Source: JBGQDM01 sp041495845
GTDB lineage: Bacteria > Acidobacteriota > Terriglobia > Terriglobales > Acidobacteriaceae
Reading direction: 5' to 3'
DNA: 44,897 nt
Assembly (NCBI GenBank): GCA_041495845.1
Contig: JBGQDM010000016.1
Coordinates: 1-44,897, forward strand
Under the pieces are notes generated by a model. That model did not search any database and was not told the DNA's origin. It worked only from the letters and a program-made list of their open reading frames with translations. Position 1 is the stretch's first letter. Each line of letters opens with the position of its first letter. This document shows, piece by piece, positions 23,239 to 32,121 of the stretch. Position numbers and translations under genes: made by a program.

Positions 23239-24066
23239 ATGCCAGCGCTTCAGTCCGCCATCGAACGGCTCGCTTCTCTCGGAGAGGTAGAACACAATCC
23301 GGAAGCGGGCCGCGTGTTTCTTGAGTTCCGCGAAGCGTTAACTCAGGGTAAGATTCGCGCCGCCGAGAAACGCGGACAGCGCTGGATCACCAACGCGTGG
23401 GTCAAGCAAGGAATTCTGCTCGGGTTTCGTCTGGGTCAGCTCGAAGCCAGCGGCGATGGGCTGGCATTTGTCGACAAAGACACTTTTCCAGCGCGCCGTT
23501 TTGTGGTGGCAGACCGCGTGCGCATCGTGCCCGGTGGTTCGTCCGTGCGTATGGGAGCGTATGTTGCGCCCTCCGTCATTTGCATGCCGCCCATGTTCAT
23601 CAACGTGGGCGCCTATGTGGACGAAGGCACGATGGTTGATTCGCACGCGCTCGTGGGTTCGTGTGCGCAAGTTGGCAAGCGTGTGCACTTGAGCGCGGCC
23701 GCGCAGATTGGCGGTGTGCTCGAACCCGTCAACGCCGCACCGGTGATTATTGAAGACGACGTGCTGGTGGGCGGCAACTGCGGTGTCTACGAAGGCACGC
23801 TGGTGCGGGCACGAGCCGTACTGGGCGCCGGCACGATTCTTACGCGCTCCACCCCGCTCTACGATCTGGTGCGCGGCGAAGTCTATCGGGCCACGCCGAA
23901 GACGCCACTCGAAGTGCCGGAGGGTGCGGTGGTGGTGCCGGGATCCAGGGCCGTGCGCCAGGGCAAGGGCTTGGAGTGGAACGTTTCGCTGTATACGCCC
24001 GTGATCGTGAAGTATCGCGACGAGAAAACGGACAAGGCGTTGGAGTTGGAAGATTGGCTGCGCTGA
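23239..24066 (+). CDS. dapD: Tetrahydrodipicolinate N-succinyltransferase
   Basis: The 275-residue enzyme uses succinyl-CoA to open and protect tetrahydrodipicolinate. It defines the succinylase branch of lysine synthesis. A helical N-terminal domain (RRFVVADRVRIVPGGSSVR near residue 90) is followed by a left-handed beta helix with MPPMFINVGAYVDEGTMVDS and AAQIGGVLEPVNAAPVIIED. The length is normal. It begins 2 bp after dapA, so the two are translationally coupled. The later genes dapC and dapE are not in this window. Confidence 0.95.
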   Translation: MPALQSAIERLASLGEVEHNPEAGRVFLEFREALTQGKIRAAEKRGQRWITNAWVKQGILLGFRLGQLEASGDGLAFVDKDTFPARRFVVADRVRIVPGGSSVRMGAYVAPSVICMPPMFINVGAYVDEGTMVDSHALVGSCAQVGKRVHLSAAAQIGGVLEPVNAAPVIIEDDVLVGGNCGVYEGTLVRARAVLGAGTILTRSTPLYDLVRGEVYRATPKTPLEVPEGAVVVPGSRAVRQGKGLEWNVSLYTPVIVKYRDEKTDKALELEDWLR

Positions 24067-24090
24067 GATGGTTGCGGCGGCGGGCGGACG

Positions 24091-24747
24091 TTACTTAATC
24101 TCGACTCGCAGCTCTCCATTTCCAGCCGGCACGGCGCGGACGGCTGCCAGCGTGGCGATAACCGCGTCAGCACCGGCCAGTTGCTCGCGCGGATACGTGG
24201 TCGTCAGTGCAATCGCCTTCATCCCCGCAGCGTGTGCCGCTTCAATGCCAGCGGGCGTATCTTCAAACACCAGGCATTGCTCGGGCTCGAATCCCAGACC
24301 TGCCGCACCCTTGAGATAGGGTTCGGGATGGGGCTTTCCGCGCATGACATCATCGGCGGTCACCAGCACATGCGGCAGCGGCACGCGGCAGTGATGGAGC
24401 CGCGAAGTGGCCAGGTAACGCGTGCCCGACGTGACCACCGCCCACCGTTCCAGCGGCAGGCTGGCGATCAGGGCGAGAGCACCGGGAATCACGCTGACTC
24501 CGTCCAGGTCCGCGGCCTCACGTTCTTCAATCTTGACCACCTCCGCCGCCGCATCCAGATGGGGTGCAAACCGGCTCACCACCTCCTCCGTGCGCAGTCC
24601 GTGGGCCAGGTGGGAAAGATCATCAGGGTCGAGCCCATTTTCGCGGGCCCACAGCCGCCATTGCCGGTCCACCACGCGCGTGGAATTGGCCAGTACACCG
24701 TCCAGATCAAAGAGGATGGCGGCACAATCGAAGTATCGAATGCTCAC
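24091..24747 (-). CDS. HAD-family phosphatase (beta-phosphoglucomutase-like)
   Basis: The protein is about 218 residues from a GTG at 24747, which has AGGA 7 nt before it. It has all four HAD motifs: AILFDLDGVLANST (nucleophile Asp and general acid), VVTSGTRYL (motif II Thr/Ser), GKPHPEPYLKGA (motif III Lys) and VFEDTPAGIEAAHAAGM (motif IV acids). The cap is the small alpha-helical type typical of sugar-phosphate phosphatases. The substrate is not deducible; sugar phosphates such as glycerol-3-phosphate or 2-deoxyglucose-6-phosphate are known for relatives. It lies 20 bp after the EcsC-like gene and is probably co-transcribed with it. Confidence 0.88.
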   Translation of the reverse strand: MSIRYFDCAAILFDLDGVLANSTRVVDRQWRLWARENGLDPDDLSHLAHGLRTEEVVSRFAPHLDAAAEVVKIEEREAADLDGVSVIPGALALIASLPLERWAVVTSGTRYLATSRLHHCRVPLPHVLVTADDVMRGKPHPEPYLKGAAGLGFEPEQCLVFEDTPAGIEAAHAAGMKAIALTTTYPREQLAGADAVIATLAAVRAVPAGNGELRVEIK

Positions 24748-24767
24748 GAGAGATCCTGAGACTGCTT

Positions 24768-25463
24768 TTACGAAGGCAATTGCGGCTGCGTCTCCGGCGC
24801 GGGCAACTCCGCAACCGAAATACGCGCGCGCATTTCCAAGTGCTTGGCACGAAAATAGCGGCGCGCCCGCTCTCCCCACGCCTTGATGAAATAGTAGTTC
24901 AGTGCAGCGCCGAGAATGGAACTGGCCAGCGGAACTAACCGCCCCACCCATTTTTCCACCACTTCCCCGCTGGCCTTGGTGGCAATGCGTTGAATCACTT
25001 TGGGAACAAACTTGTTGACCACTTTTTTTTCGATCAGCTCGCGGCTGATGTCGACCCCGGCAGCGCTGGCAGCGGCAATCCAGAGTTCGGCGATTTCACG
25101 GTCGGTATTGAGCTCGAAACCGTAGAGCAGGCTGAGTTTCTGAATCGTGCGCAGGGTAATGGCGGCCAGCAGCCCCATGTCCGGCACCAGCGTGATGATC
25201 CCGCCCAGGCCAAAGCCGGCGCCCTGCATCGCCGCCAGCCGCATGCCGCTGGAAATTGTTTCGGAAGCAATCCGGTCGAGCTGGCGCAGGTCAAGCGCAA
25301 ACACGCCGTGGTAGTTGGTGATGGGCAAACCGTGCGCGCCGCGCAGTTGCACCAGGAAGCGCGCGGGATCAACCTTCACATGGTCATACGCGCGCAGGAA
25401 CGCCTTGCGAACAACGTTCTCGACTTTGCGTGTGAGCCAGTTTCTGGGGTCGACCGAATTCAT
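24768..25463 (-). CDS. EcsC-family protein
   Basis: This 231-residue protein shows the EcsC-like hydrophobic core: GAGFGLGGIITLVPDMGLLAAI (about residues 81-102), then LLYGFELNTDREIAELWIAA, then LVPLASSILGAALNYYFIKA (about residues 180-199). EcsC was first described next to an ABC transporter in Bacillus, but the biochemical role of the family is unknown. Two hydrophobic, Gly-rich segments suggest membrane association. It is the first gene of a two-gene unit with the HAD phosphatase and diverges from RNase J across about 100 bp. Confidence 0.85.
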   Translation of the reverse strand: MNSVDPRNWLTRKVENVVRKAFLRAYDHVKVDPARFLVQLRGAHGLPITNYHGVFALDLRQLDRIASETISSGMRLAAMQGAGFGLGGIITLVPDMGLLAAITLRTIQKLSLLYGFELNTDREIAELWIAAASAAGVDISRELIEKKVVNKFVPKVIQRIATKASGEVVEKWVGRLVPLASSILGAALNYYFIKAWGERARRYFRAKHLEMRARISVAELPAPETQPQLPS

Positions 25464-25545
25464 GATGCGCTCTTGCCTAACCTATCAGATGCACGCACGA
25501 TGGCGGCTGATTTCAGCGCCACCGATTCGGGCCATGCACCTGTGC

Positions 25546-25551
25546 TAGCAT
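25546..25551 (+). promoter_or_regulatory. -10-like TAGCAT upstream of RNase J
   Basis: TAGCAT lies 12 nt before the ATG at 25564, or 6 nt before an alternative TTG at 25558. No Shine-Dalgarno site is seen. The spacing is slightly longer than at the other short-leader genes. Confidence 0.3.
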
Positions 25552-25563
25552 CGAAGTTTGCGC

Positions 25564-27228
25564 ATGCCTTCTGGCAAACTCCATATCGTTCCCCTCGGTG
25601 GCCTCGGCGAATTTGGCATGAACTGCATGGCGCTGCGCTGGGAGGACGACATCATCGTGGTGGATGCCGGCCTCATGTTTCCCGAGGCAGAGCTGTTGGG
25701 GGTCGACATTGTCGTTCCCGACATCTCCTACCTCGTGGAGAACCGCCAACGGGTCAAGGCCATCCTGCTCACCCACGGGCACGAAGACCACATCGGCGCT
25801 TTGCCCTGGATGCTGGCCGAACTCAACGTGCCGGTGTACGGCACCGAGTTTACGTTGGCTTATGTCGAAGAAAAGCTGGAAGAGCACGAATTGCTCAACC
25901 AGGCTGATCTGCGGGAATTGAAGGCGGGCGAGCGCGTCAAGATCGGCATCTTCACCATTGACCCCATTCGGGTCACGCACAGCCTGGTGGATTGCGTGGC
26001 GCTGGCCATCCACACCCCGCTGGGCGTGGTCATCCACACCGGCGACTTCAAAGTGGACCCGACTCCGACCGATAACCGGCTCTTCGACCTGCACGCCTTC
26101 GCGCAATACGGCAAGGAAGGCGTGCTGCTGCTCATGCAGGATTCCACCAACATCGAGCGGCGCGGGTATACGCCCAGCGAGCGGGCGGTGCGGCGGAAGT
26201 TTGACGAGATTTTTGCCACCGCGCCACGCGGCCTGTTTATTTCGTGCTTCTCGTCCTCCATCCACCGCATCAAGCTGACGGCGGAGATGTGCTGGGAATA
26301 CGGTCGCAAGATTGCCTTCGTCGGCCGCTCCATGACCACCTCGGCGGAAATCGCCGAAGACCTCGGGTATGTGGATTTGCCCGACGGCCTGGTCATCCAT
26401 CCCGGCGAGATTAAGAGCTTCGCCGCCGACCAGGTGTGCGTGATGATCAGTGGAACTCAAGGCGAACCCATGTCCGCCCTCTCGCGTGCCGCCGTGGACA
26501 ACCACAAGCACGCCAAGATCGAGAAAGACGACACCGTCGTGCTCTCCTCGCGCATCATTCCCGGCAATGAGAAAGCCATCTATCGCATGATCGACCATCT
26601 CTTCCGCCGCGATGCGCACGTCATCTACGAAGACGGCTCTTCGCCGCCGGTGCACGTCAGCGGACACGCCAGCCAGGAAGAGTTGAAGCTCATCATTAAC
26701 CTGGTGAAGCCGCGGTATTTCATTCCCATTCACGGCGAGTATCGCCAGCTCAAACTGCATGCGGAGATGGCTGCTTCGATGCCCGGATCCGTGGGCAAGG
26801 TATTGACCATGGAGAGCGGTGATGTGCTCGAATTCGATGAACTAGGCGCGCGCAAGGTGGGGCGAGTCAACGTGGGCCGCGTCTGCATTGATTCCGGCTC
26901 GCGGAGCGACGTGGTCGAAGACCTGGTGATCAAGGACCGGCGTCATCTCAGTGAAGACGGTTTTGTTCTGCCCATCATCGCCATCAACAAGCACACCGGA
27001 CGGGTGGAAAGCTCCCCAGAGATTGTGACTCGCGGATTCAACCCGGGCGACAACGGCCTGATTGAGCGCGCCCGGGAGATCGTGATGGAGACGCTGGAGC
27101 AGTCGAGCGCTGAAGAGAAAGCGGACTACGGCGTAATCAAGGAGAAGATCCGCACCGACCTGAAGCGCTACATCTCAAAGCAGACGCAACGACGGCCCCT
27201 GATTATGCCGGTGATTCTGGAAATCTAA
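25564..27228 (+). CDS. rnj: Ribonuclease J
   Basis: The protein is about 554 residues. It is a metallo-beta-lactamase/beta-CASP nuclease with 5'-3' exonuclease and endonuclease activity on RNA, central to mRNA decay and rRNA maturation. The N-terminus reads GGLGEFGMNCMAL. The metal motif LLTHGHEDHIGALPW is near residue 69. HTGDFKVDPTP and the beta-CASP motifs FVGRSM and HVSGHASQEELKLI follow, then a C-terminal domain. The length fits RNase J. The ATG at 25564 agrees with the family start; an in-frame TTG at 25558 would add two residues. Confidence 0.95.
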   Translation: MPSGKLHIVPLGGLGEFGMNCMALRWEDDIIVVDAGLMFPEAELLGVDIVVPDISYLVENRQRVKAILLTHGHEDHIGALPWMLAELNVPVYGTEFTLAYVEEKLEEHELLNQADLRELKAGERVKIGIFTIDPIRVTHSLVDCVALAIHTPLGVVIHTGDFKVDPTPTDNRLFDLHAFAQYGKEGVLLLMQDSTNIERRGYTPSERAVRRKFDEIFATAPRGLFISCFSSSIHRIKLTAEMCWEYGRKIAFVGRSMTTSAEIAEDLGYVDLPDGLVIHPGEIKSFAADQVCVMISGTQGEPMSALSRAAVDNHKHAKIEKDDTVVLSSRIIPGNEKAIYRMIDHLFRRDAHVIYEDGSSPPVHVSGHASQEELKLIINLVKPRYFIPIHGEYRQLKLHAEMAASMPGSVGKVLTMESGDVLEFDELGARKVGRVNVGRVCIDSGSRSDVVEDLVIKDRRHLSEDGFVLPIIAINKHTGRVESSPEIVTRGFNPGDNGLIERAREIVMETLEQSSAEEKADYGVIKEKIRTDLKRYISKQTQRRPLIMPVILEI

Positions 27229-27242
27229 GGCTCCCACGCAAT

Positions 27243-27347
27243 TTGTCATCCGGAACGCGTTTGTCACTCTGCGCGCAGCCAAGCATCTCGATTCCCGGCA
27301 GTGCTGATGGCAACAGGGATGATCCTTCGCTGCGCTTAGGATGGCAG
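27243..27347. repeat. Degenerate copy of the TGTCATCC intergenic inverted repeat
   Basis: The right part (27320-27347) reads TGATCCTTCGCTGCGCTTAG then GATGGCAG. It matches the right arm of the element at 38373-38400 at about 22 of 28 positions. The left part begins with TTGTCATCCGGAACGCG. It fills most of the gap between RNase J and threonine dehydratase. Confidence 0.5.
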
Positions 27348-27410
27348 CCTCAGGGGACCGCACTTGCGCGGTAACCGCAGCTTCGCTGAAGATGTAAGGA
27401 CCCACGGACC

Positions 27411-28370
27411 ATGGTCACACTCACTGACATTCAGCACGCTGCCGAACGCCTTCGCGGCATTGCTGTACACACGCCGCTGCTTCCCTTTCCGGGCGCCGAC
27501 TTGTATCTCAAACCCGAGAACCTGCAACCCATCGGCGCCTTCAAGCTGCGCGGTGCCTATAACAAGATTGCTTCGCTGACGGACGAGCAGCGCCGGCGCG
27601 GAGTCATTGCCTATTCCAGCGGCAATCACGCCCAGGGCGTGGCCTACGCAGCGCGGGCATTGGGCGTAAAGGCGATCATCGTGATGCCGTCGAACGCGCC
27701 CGAAATCAAGCGCCGCGGCACAGCGGCGCTGGGTGCGGAAATCGTGACCGTGGGAACGGGCAGTATGGAACGCCAGCAGAGAGCGGAAGCGCTAGCGGCT
27801 GAACATGGCTACGCCATCGTGCCGCCCTACAATGACGAGGCGATCATCGCCGGCCAGGGCACCATGGGATTGGAAATTCTGGAAGACATGCCGGACGTGG
27901 AAACGGTAATCGTGCCGGTGGGTGGTGGCGGCATGATCAGCGGGGTGGCGGCGGCGCTGAAACTCGCGGCCCAGAAGCCGATCAAAGCCATCGGCGCGGA
28001 ACCGGCACTTGCGGCCGACGCGCAGACCAGCCTTCGCACTGGCAAACTCACGCAGCTTTCCGCCGAAGACGTGACGCGAACCATTGCCGACGGGCTGCGC
28101 ACCCAAAGTTTGGGAGAGATCACCTTCGCTCACATCCGGCGCTTTGTGGACGACATTGTGACCGTGAGCGAAGACGAGATTCGCGAAGCCCTGCTGCGGC
28201 TTTATACCGAGGCGAAAATCACCGCCGAACCCAGCGGCGCCGTGGCGGTGGCGGCGTTTCTTTTTCATCGCAAAGAACTGCCCGCGACCCGGCGCAACGT
28301 GGCCGTGATCAGTGGAGGCAATATTGATCCGCAACAATTGGAGGAACTGCGCTCGCATGCGAAGAAATAG
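27411..28370 (+). CDS. Threonine dehydratase (PLP-dependent ammonia-lyase)
   Basis: The 319-residue enzyme is a fold-type II PLP protein. The PLP Lys lies in IGAFKLRGAYNKI near residue 48, followed by SSGNHAQGVAYAARALG and the phosphate-binding glycine loop PVGGGGMISG near residue 170. It lacks the C-terminal regulatory ACT domain of biosynthetic IlvA. It is therefore like catabolic TdcB or a serine/threonine dehydratase or racemase. It removes ammonia from threonine or serine to give 2-oxobutyrate or pyruvate. The C-terminal SEDEIREALLRLYTEAK region is typical. The next gene overlaps its 3' end by 14 bp. Confidence 0.9.
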   Translation: MVTLTDIQHAAERLRGIAVHTPLLPFPGADLYLKPENLQPIGAFKLRGAYNKIASLTDEQRRRGVIAYSSGNHAQGVAYAARALGVKAIIVMPSNAPEIKRRGTAALGAEIVTVGTGSMERQQRAEALAAEHGYAIVPPYNDEAIIAGQGTMGLEILEDMPDVETVIVPVGGGGMISGVAAALKLAAQKPIKAIGAEPALAADAQTSLRTGKLTQLSAEDVTRTIADGLRTQSLGEITFAHIRRFVDDIVTVSEDEIREALLRLYTEAKITAEPSGAVAVAAFLFHRKELPATRRNVAVISGGNIDPQQLEELRSHAKK

Positions 28371-29283
28371 TCTGCTGCTTGGCCTTCTCATCGCGTGCTC
28401 GGTGGCGGCGTTGGCTGCCGAATACCAGCGTGGAGCACTGGTTCGCGAGGCCACGATTTATTTGTCTCCCGACGTAAAGTCCGCCAAGATTGGCGAAATC
28501 CTGCGCGGCCAGGAAGTCATCATTCTCGATGCCGGGCGCGGCTGGCTGCATGCTTCCGCCGAACTGGGCGAAGAAAAGACCGTTACCGGCTGGGTGCTGG
28601 ACAAGGGTGCGGTTCGCAAAGACACGCCCAACGGTGACCAGATTCTTTATGGCGAAGCGGTCGACTCCGAAGACCAGGCCAGCCGCCGGCGCGGGCGCAA
28701 GGGCGCCGATAAGGATGCGATGCGCCTCTACTACCGCGTCTACGAATACTTTCCCGACGCCCCGCTGGCGGGCGCAGCCCTGTATCGCGCTGCGGACATC
28801 CGCTGGCAGGTCGACCGCGAAGATGTGTTCTCGCGCCCGTCCGGAAAGGAACGCGATTCCGGCTTGCGCGGTCAGATCGACGACAGTTGGATGAAGCTGG
28901 TAATGAAGAAATACCCCACCAGCAAGTGGGCTGACCTGGCGGCGTTTCATTTGCTGGATAACAAGGTTTGCGGCGACTGGCAGGGATCGTCGAAATGCCC
29001 GGACAAAGAAGCCGACCTCTACGAGAAATACGCAACTGAGCGCCCACAGTCCCCGGTTGCGCCCGAGGCGATTTACAACGCCGCCTGGCGACGCGCCGCC
29101 ATGGTCGACATGCTGAAGACCGAGGAGCAGCCCGGCAAAGCTGTCGAGGCGCGCAAACGCTCAATGGACTTGTGCCAGCGGCTGCTGCAGGCCTATCCGC
29201 AATCGGATTTCGCACCTCGCGCGCAACGCCTTTTCTTTCTCTTGCAACAGGAAATTCCGGTCTACGGGAATGTGCAGGACTAG
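28357..29283 (+). CDS. Secreted SH3-domain protein with repeat-type C-terminus
   Basis: The protein is about 308 residues. A signal peptide (NSLLLGLLIACSVAALAAEY) is followed by a bacterial SH3-like domain (about residues 27-90): VREATIYLSPDVKSAKIGEI, then DAGRGWLHASAELGEEKTVT and GWVLDKGAV. The rest is helical with recurring short units such as ADKDAMRLYYRVYEYFPDAP and LCQRLLQAYPQSDFAPRAQ, like TPR/Tol-Pal YbgF repeats. Such proteins often act as cell-wall adaptors. The ATG at 28357 is preceded by GGAGG and lies inside the end of the threonine dehydratase gene, so translation is coupled, though no functional link is obvious. Confidence 0.72.
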   Translation: MRRNSLLLGLLIACSVAALAAEYQRGALVREATIYLSPDVKSAKIGEILRGQEVIILDAGRGWLHASAELGEEKTVTGWVLDKGAVRKDTPNGDQILYGEAVDSEDQASRRRGRKGADKDAMRLYYRVYEYFPDAPLAGAALYRAADIRWQVDREDVFSRPSGKERDSGLRGQIDDSWMKLVMKKYPTSKWADLAAFHLLDNKVCGDWQGSSKCPDKEADLYEKYATERPQSPVAPEAIYNAAWRRAAMVDMLKTEEQPGKAVEARKRSMDLCQRLLQAYPQSDFAPRAQRLFFLLQQEIPVYGNVQD

Positions 29284-29348
29284 GACATTTCAGGCTTAGC
29301 ACAAACCGCTAACCTTCTGGTAGATTTCGCGTCTATTCGCGGGTGACT

Positions 29349-30938
29349 ATGAAAAAACTGCTTGCCTCCGCCTTCGTCTTTTTTTGTCTACCCGCCGTAG
29401 CCCAACCCCCACGCCACTTTGACGGCCACTCCTGGCGCAGTCAGGTCGAGGTGCTGGCGGCTGACAACATGGAGGGTCGCGAGACCGGCAGCGCCGGCCT
29501 GCGTCGCGCTCAAGAATATGTGATCGAGCAGGCCAAGAAGAATGGCCTCCAACCCGCTGGCAGCAATGGCTTTTATCAGGCGGTGAAATTCGTCTCTCGC
29601 GAGCTGGTGGAAAAAGATACGAGCGTCGCGCTGGTCCGCGACGGCAAAGAGGAGCCGCTGGCCATCGGTGATGATCTTGTTGTGAGCACGCGGGTGGCGT
29701 TGGCGGGAGAGGTAAAGGCACCGCTGGTATTTGCCGGCTACGGCATGCGCGTACCGGAGAAGAACTATGACGACTTTTCCGGCCTCGACGTGCGCGGCAA
29801 GATCATTGTCGTGCTCAACGGATTCCCCGACGAAATTCCGGGGCCGCTGGCCTCGCACTACCAATCGGTATCGGAACGCTGGAAACTGCTGCGGTCGTTG
29901 GGCGTGATCGGGATGGTGAGCGTGCCCAACCCCGCGTTCATGGACATTCCGTGGCCGCGCATTGCCGCCAATCGTCACGTGCCGAGCATGTCGCTGGTCG
30001 GCGAAGAGTTCAACGACGCGGCAGGCGCACAGTTTGGCGCCTACTTCAATCCGGCACGCGCGGACTTGCTGCTGGCCGGTTCCGGCCACACGTTTGCCGA
30101 ACTCGCCGCGCTGGGCAAAGATCGCAAAGCTCTCCCCCACTTTCCCTTGAGCGTGTCGCTACACAGCCGTGGGCACGTCGTAGAACAACCGGTGGACTCC
30201 GCGAACCTGGTTGCACTCCTGCCCGGAACGGATCCGGTGCTGAAGGATGAGTACGTGGTCCTCACCGCTCACCTCGACCATCTCGGCTTCGGCGCGCCCG
30301 TCAACGGCGACAAGCTCTACAACGGCGCTATGGACAACGGCTCGGGCAGCGCGCTGCTGCTCGACCTGGCCGCTTCGCTGAAGCGTTCTCCCGAAAAGCT
30401 GCGCCGCTCGGTGCTTTTCATTTGGGTGTGCGGCGAAGAGAAAGGCTTGCTCGGTTCCCGCTATTTTGCCGCTCATCCCACCGTGCCGGCAGAAAAGATC
30501 ATCGCCGACCTCAACACGGACATGTTCATGCCCATCGTCCCGCTCACAGTCCTGCGCGTGCAGGGTCTGGATGAATCCGATCTGGGCGACCGGGCACGGG
30601 CAGCGGCCACGGCCTACGGGGTACGAGTGCAGTCCGATCCCGAACCGCAACAGAACCACTTCATCCGCAGCGACCAGTACAACTTCATTCGCCGCGGCAT
30701 TCCGGCGGTGGCCATGACCGTCGGCTTCGATCCCGGTTCACCCGAACAGGTGAAGTTCAAGGCGTGGATCACAGAGCACTACCACGCGCCCTCGGATGAT
30801 CTGAGCCAGCCGGTGGATCTGGCTTCCGCCGCGCTCTATGAGGACATTTTCCGGTCCATGGTCGTCGCGGTCGCCAACGCGGACCATCGTCCGGAGTGGA
30901 AGCCGGAGAGCTTCTTTCGAAGGTACGCGCGGAACTAG
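29349..30938 (+). CDS. Secreted M28-family zinc peptidase
   Basis: The protein is about 529 residues. A signal peptide (KKLLASAFVFFCLPAVAQ) is followed by a protease-associated insert (PA domain, about 120-250). The M28 aminopeptidase domain then has its five zinc ligands in order: LTAHLDHLG (first His near residue 308), GAMDNGSGSAL (bridging Asp), CGEEKGLLGS (catalytic Glu pair), NTDMF (Asp) and EHYHAPSDD (final His). It should release N-terminal residues from peptides in the periplasm or medium. The ATG at 29349 gives a proper signal peptide. A TAGATT box lies 22 nt upstream. It is monocistronic. Confidence 0.92.
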   Translation: MKKLLASAFVFFCLPAVAQPPRHFDGHSWRSQVEVLAADNMEGRETGSAGLRRAQEYVIEQAKKNGLQPAGSNGFYQAVKFVSRELVEKDTSVALVRDGKEEPLAIGDDLVVSTRVALAGEVKAPLVFAGYGMRVPEKNYDDFSGLDVRGKIIVVLNGFPDEIPGPLASHYQSVSERWKLLRSLGVIGMVSVPNPAFMDIPWPRIAANRHVPSMSLVGEEFNDAAGAQFGAYFNPARADLLLAGSGHTFAELAALGKDRKALPHFPLSVSLHSRGHVVEQPVDSANLVALLPGTDPVLKDEYVVLTAHLDHLGFGAPVNGDKLYNGAMDNGSGSALLLDLAASLKRSPEKLRRSVLFIWVCGEEKGLLGSRYFAAHPTVPAEKIIADLNTDMFMPIVPLTVLRVQGLDESDLGDRARAAATAYGVRVQSDPEPQQNHFIRSDQYNFIRRGIPAVAMTVGFDPGSPEQVKFKAWITEHYHAPSDDLSQPVDLASAALYEDIFRSMVVAVANADHRPEWKPESFFRRYARN

Positions 30939-30958
30939 CAGCGCGAGGTAGCGGGTGG

Positions 30959-30978
30959 CGCGGGCGTCCTCGCCCGCG
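30959..30978. other. Perfect GC hairpin after the M28 peptidase
   Basis: CGCGGGCG (30959-30966) pairs exactly with CGCCCGCG (30971-30978) around a TCCT loop, 20 bp after the peptidase stop. There is no U-run, so it may be a Rho-assisted or processing structure, or a small dispersed repeat, rather than a canonical terminator. Confidence 0.5.
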
Positions 30979-31098
30979 TGCTCTTGAGCACGGCCGCGGA
31001 CGGGCGTGTTCTGCTCTCCTTTGGAAGGCTGTCGCCAGACTCTACATCTCCTCCCGCCGCCCTTTTTGCGATACTGATGCCCGACGCCCGGAGGCTGC

Positions 31099-31980
31099 TT
31101 GAACGACTACCTGCTCTCAGTGTTGCTTGGCATCATCGAAGGCTTAACTGAATTCCTCCCTGTAAGTTCCACGGCTCACCTGCGGATTGCGGAGCAACTG
31201 CTGCACCTCAGCCTGTCGGACGGTTTTTGGAAGATGTACTCGATCGTCATCCAGTTGGGCGCGATTCTGTGCCTGCCTGTCTATTTCCGCGCCCGGATCA
31301 CAAAATTTCTTTCTGACTTCCCGCGCGGAGAACGTGGTGATCGCAATGCGCTTACCCATCCCCTCGGGCTGACCATGATCGCCTTCGTCTGCACCGCGGC
31401 GCCGGCGTTTCTGCTGATCAAAGTGATCGGCAAGCATCTGGAAAATCTGTCCATCATCGGCTGGGCGCTGCTCCTCGGCGGCATCGTCATGTGGATCGTG
31501 GACAAGATCTACGGCGGCCCGGAAGGCGCGCTGAACCCGCGCGTCCATACCACCCGCATGGACGAAATGTCGCTCGGCCAAGCCATCTGGATCGGCCTAT
31601 GCCAAATCCTCTCGGCGGTGTTTCCGGGAACCTCGCGCTCCATGGCGACCATCGCCGCGGGGCAGTTGGCGGGCATGTCCCGCGCTTCCGCCCTTGAATT
31701 TTCATTCTTCGTTTCCATTCCCACCATGGCGGTGGCCACGCTCTACACCCTGCTCAAATCGGTGGCGGGCAAAAGCGAGAACCCCATCGGCGTGGCGCAG
31801 ATCACCACGCAGCAATGGGGAGTGCTGGCCATCGGCTTTGTGGTTTCGTTTGTCGTGGCCTACGGTTCGGTGGCGTGGTTTATGGCGTGGGTCCGCCGAC
31901 GCGGCTTCGTCCCGTTTGCGATCTACCGGATTGCCCTGGGTATCCTGGTGCTGGCGTTGGCGGGCAGGCTCGCTGGGTAA
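31099..31980 (+). CDS. uppP: Undecaprenyl-diphosphate phosphatase (TTG start)
   Basis: This 293-residue membrane enzyme recycles the lipid carrier of peptidoglycan and polysaccharide synthesis by removing one phosphate. Two signature loops are present: EGLTEFLPVSSTAHL near residue 14, and FPGTSRSMATIAAGQLAG near residue 175. About eight transmembrane helices are seen. The start is TTG at 31099, decided by a GGAGG ribosome site 4 nt upstream and by the family N-terminus MNDYLLSVLLGIIEG. The family also confers bacitracin resistance when overproduced. ftsK follows after 140 bp. Confidence 0.95.
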   Translation: MNDYLLSVLLGIIEGLTEFLPVSSTAHLRIAEQLLHLSLSDGFWKMYSIVIQLGAILCLPVYFRARITKFLSDFPRGERGDRNALTHPLGLTMIAFVCTAAPAFLLIKVIGKHLENLSIIGWALLLGGIVMWIVDKIYGGPEGALNPRVHTTRMDEMSLGQAIWIGLCQILSAVFPGTSRSMATIAAGQLAGMSRASALEFSFFVSIPTMAVATLYTLLKSVAGKSENPIGVAQITTQQWGVLAIGFVVSFVVAYGSVAWFMAWVRRRGFVPFAIYRIALGILVLALAGRLAG

Positions 31981-32121
31981 GACCCAGCCCGAACCTAACT
32001 CGACACCGCCCCCACATCTGGCAGCCGCCCCACCCATCCCCTTCTTTGGCATAATCGAGAGGCTCTGGCATGGGTGTCTCTCCCGGCGGAACGCTTGCGC
32101 CGGTGCGCGAACCACGCCTTC

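Noticed and set aside
25513..26760. 415-codon open frame on the minus strand
   Set aside because: It lies wholly opposite RNase J, which has all its motifs; no domain is visible in the antisense product.
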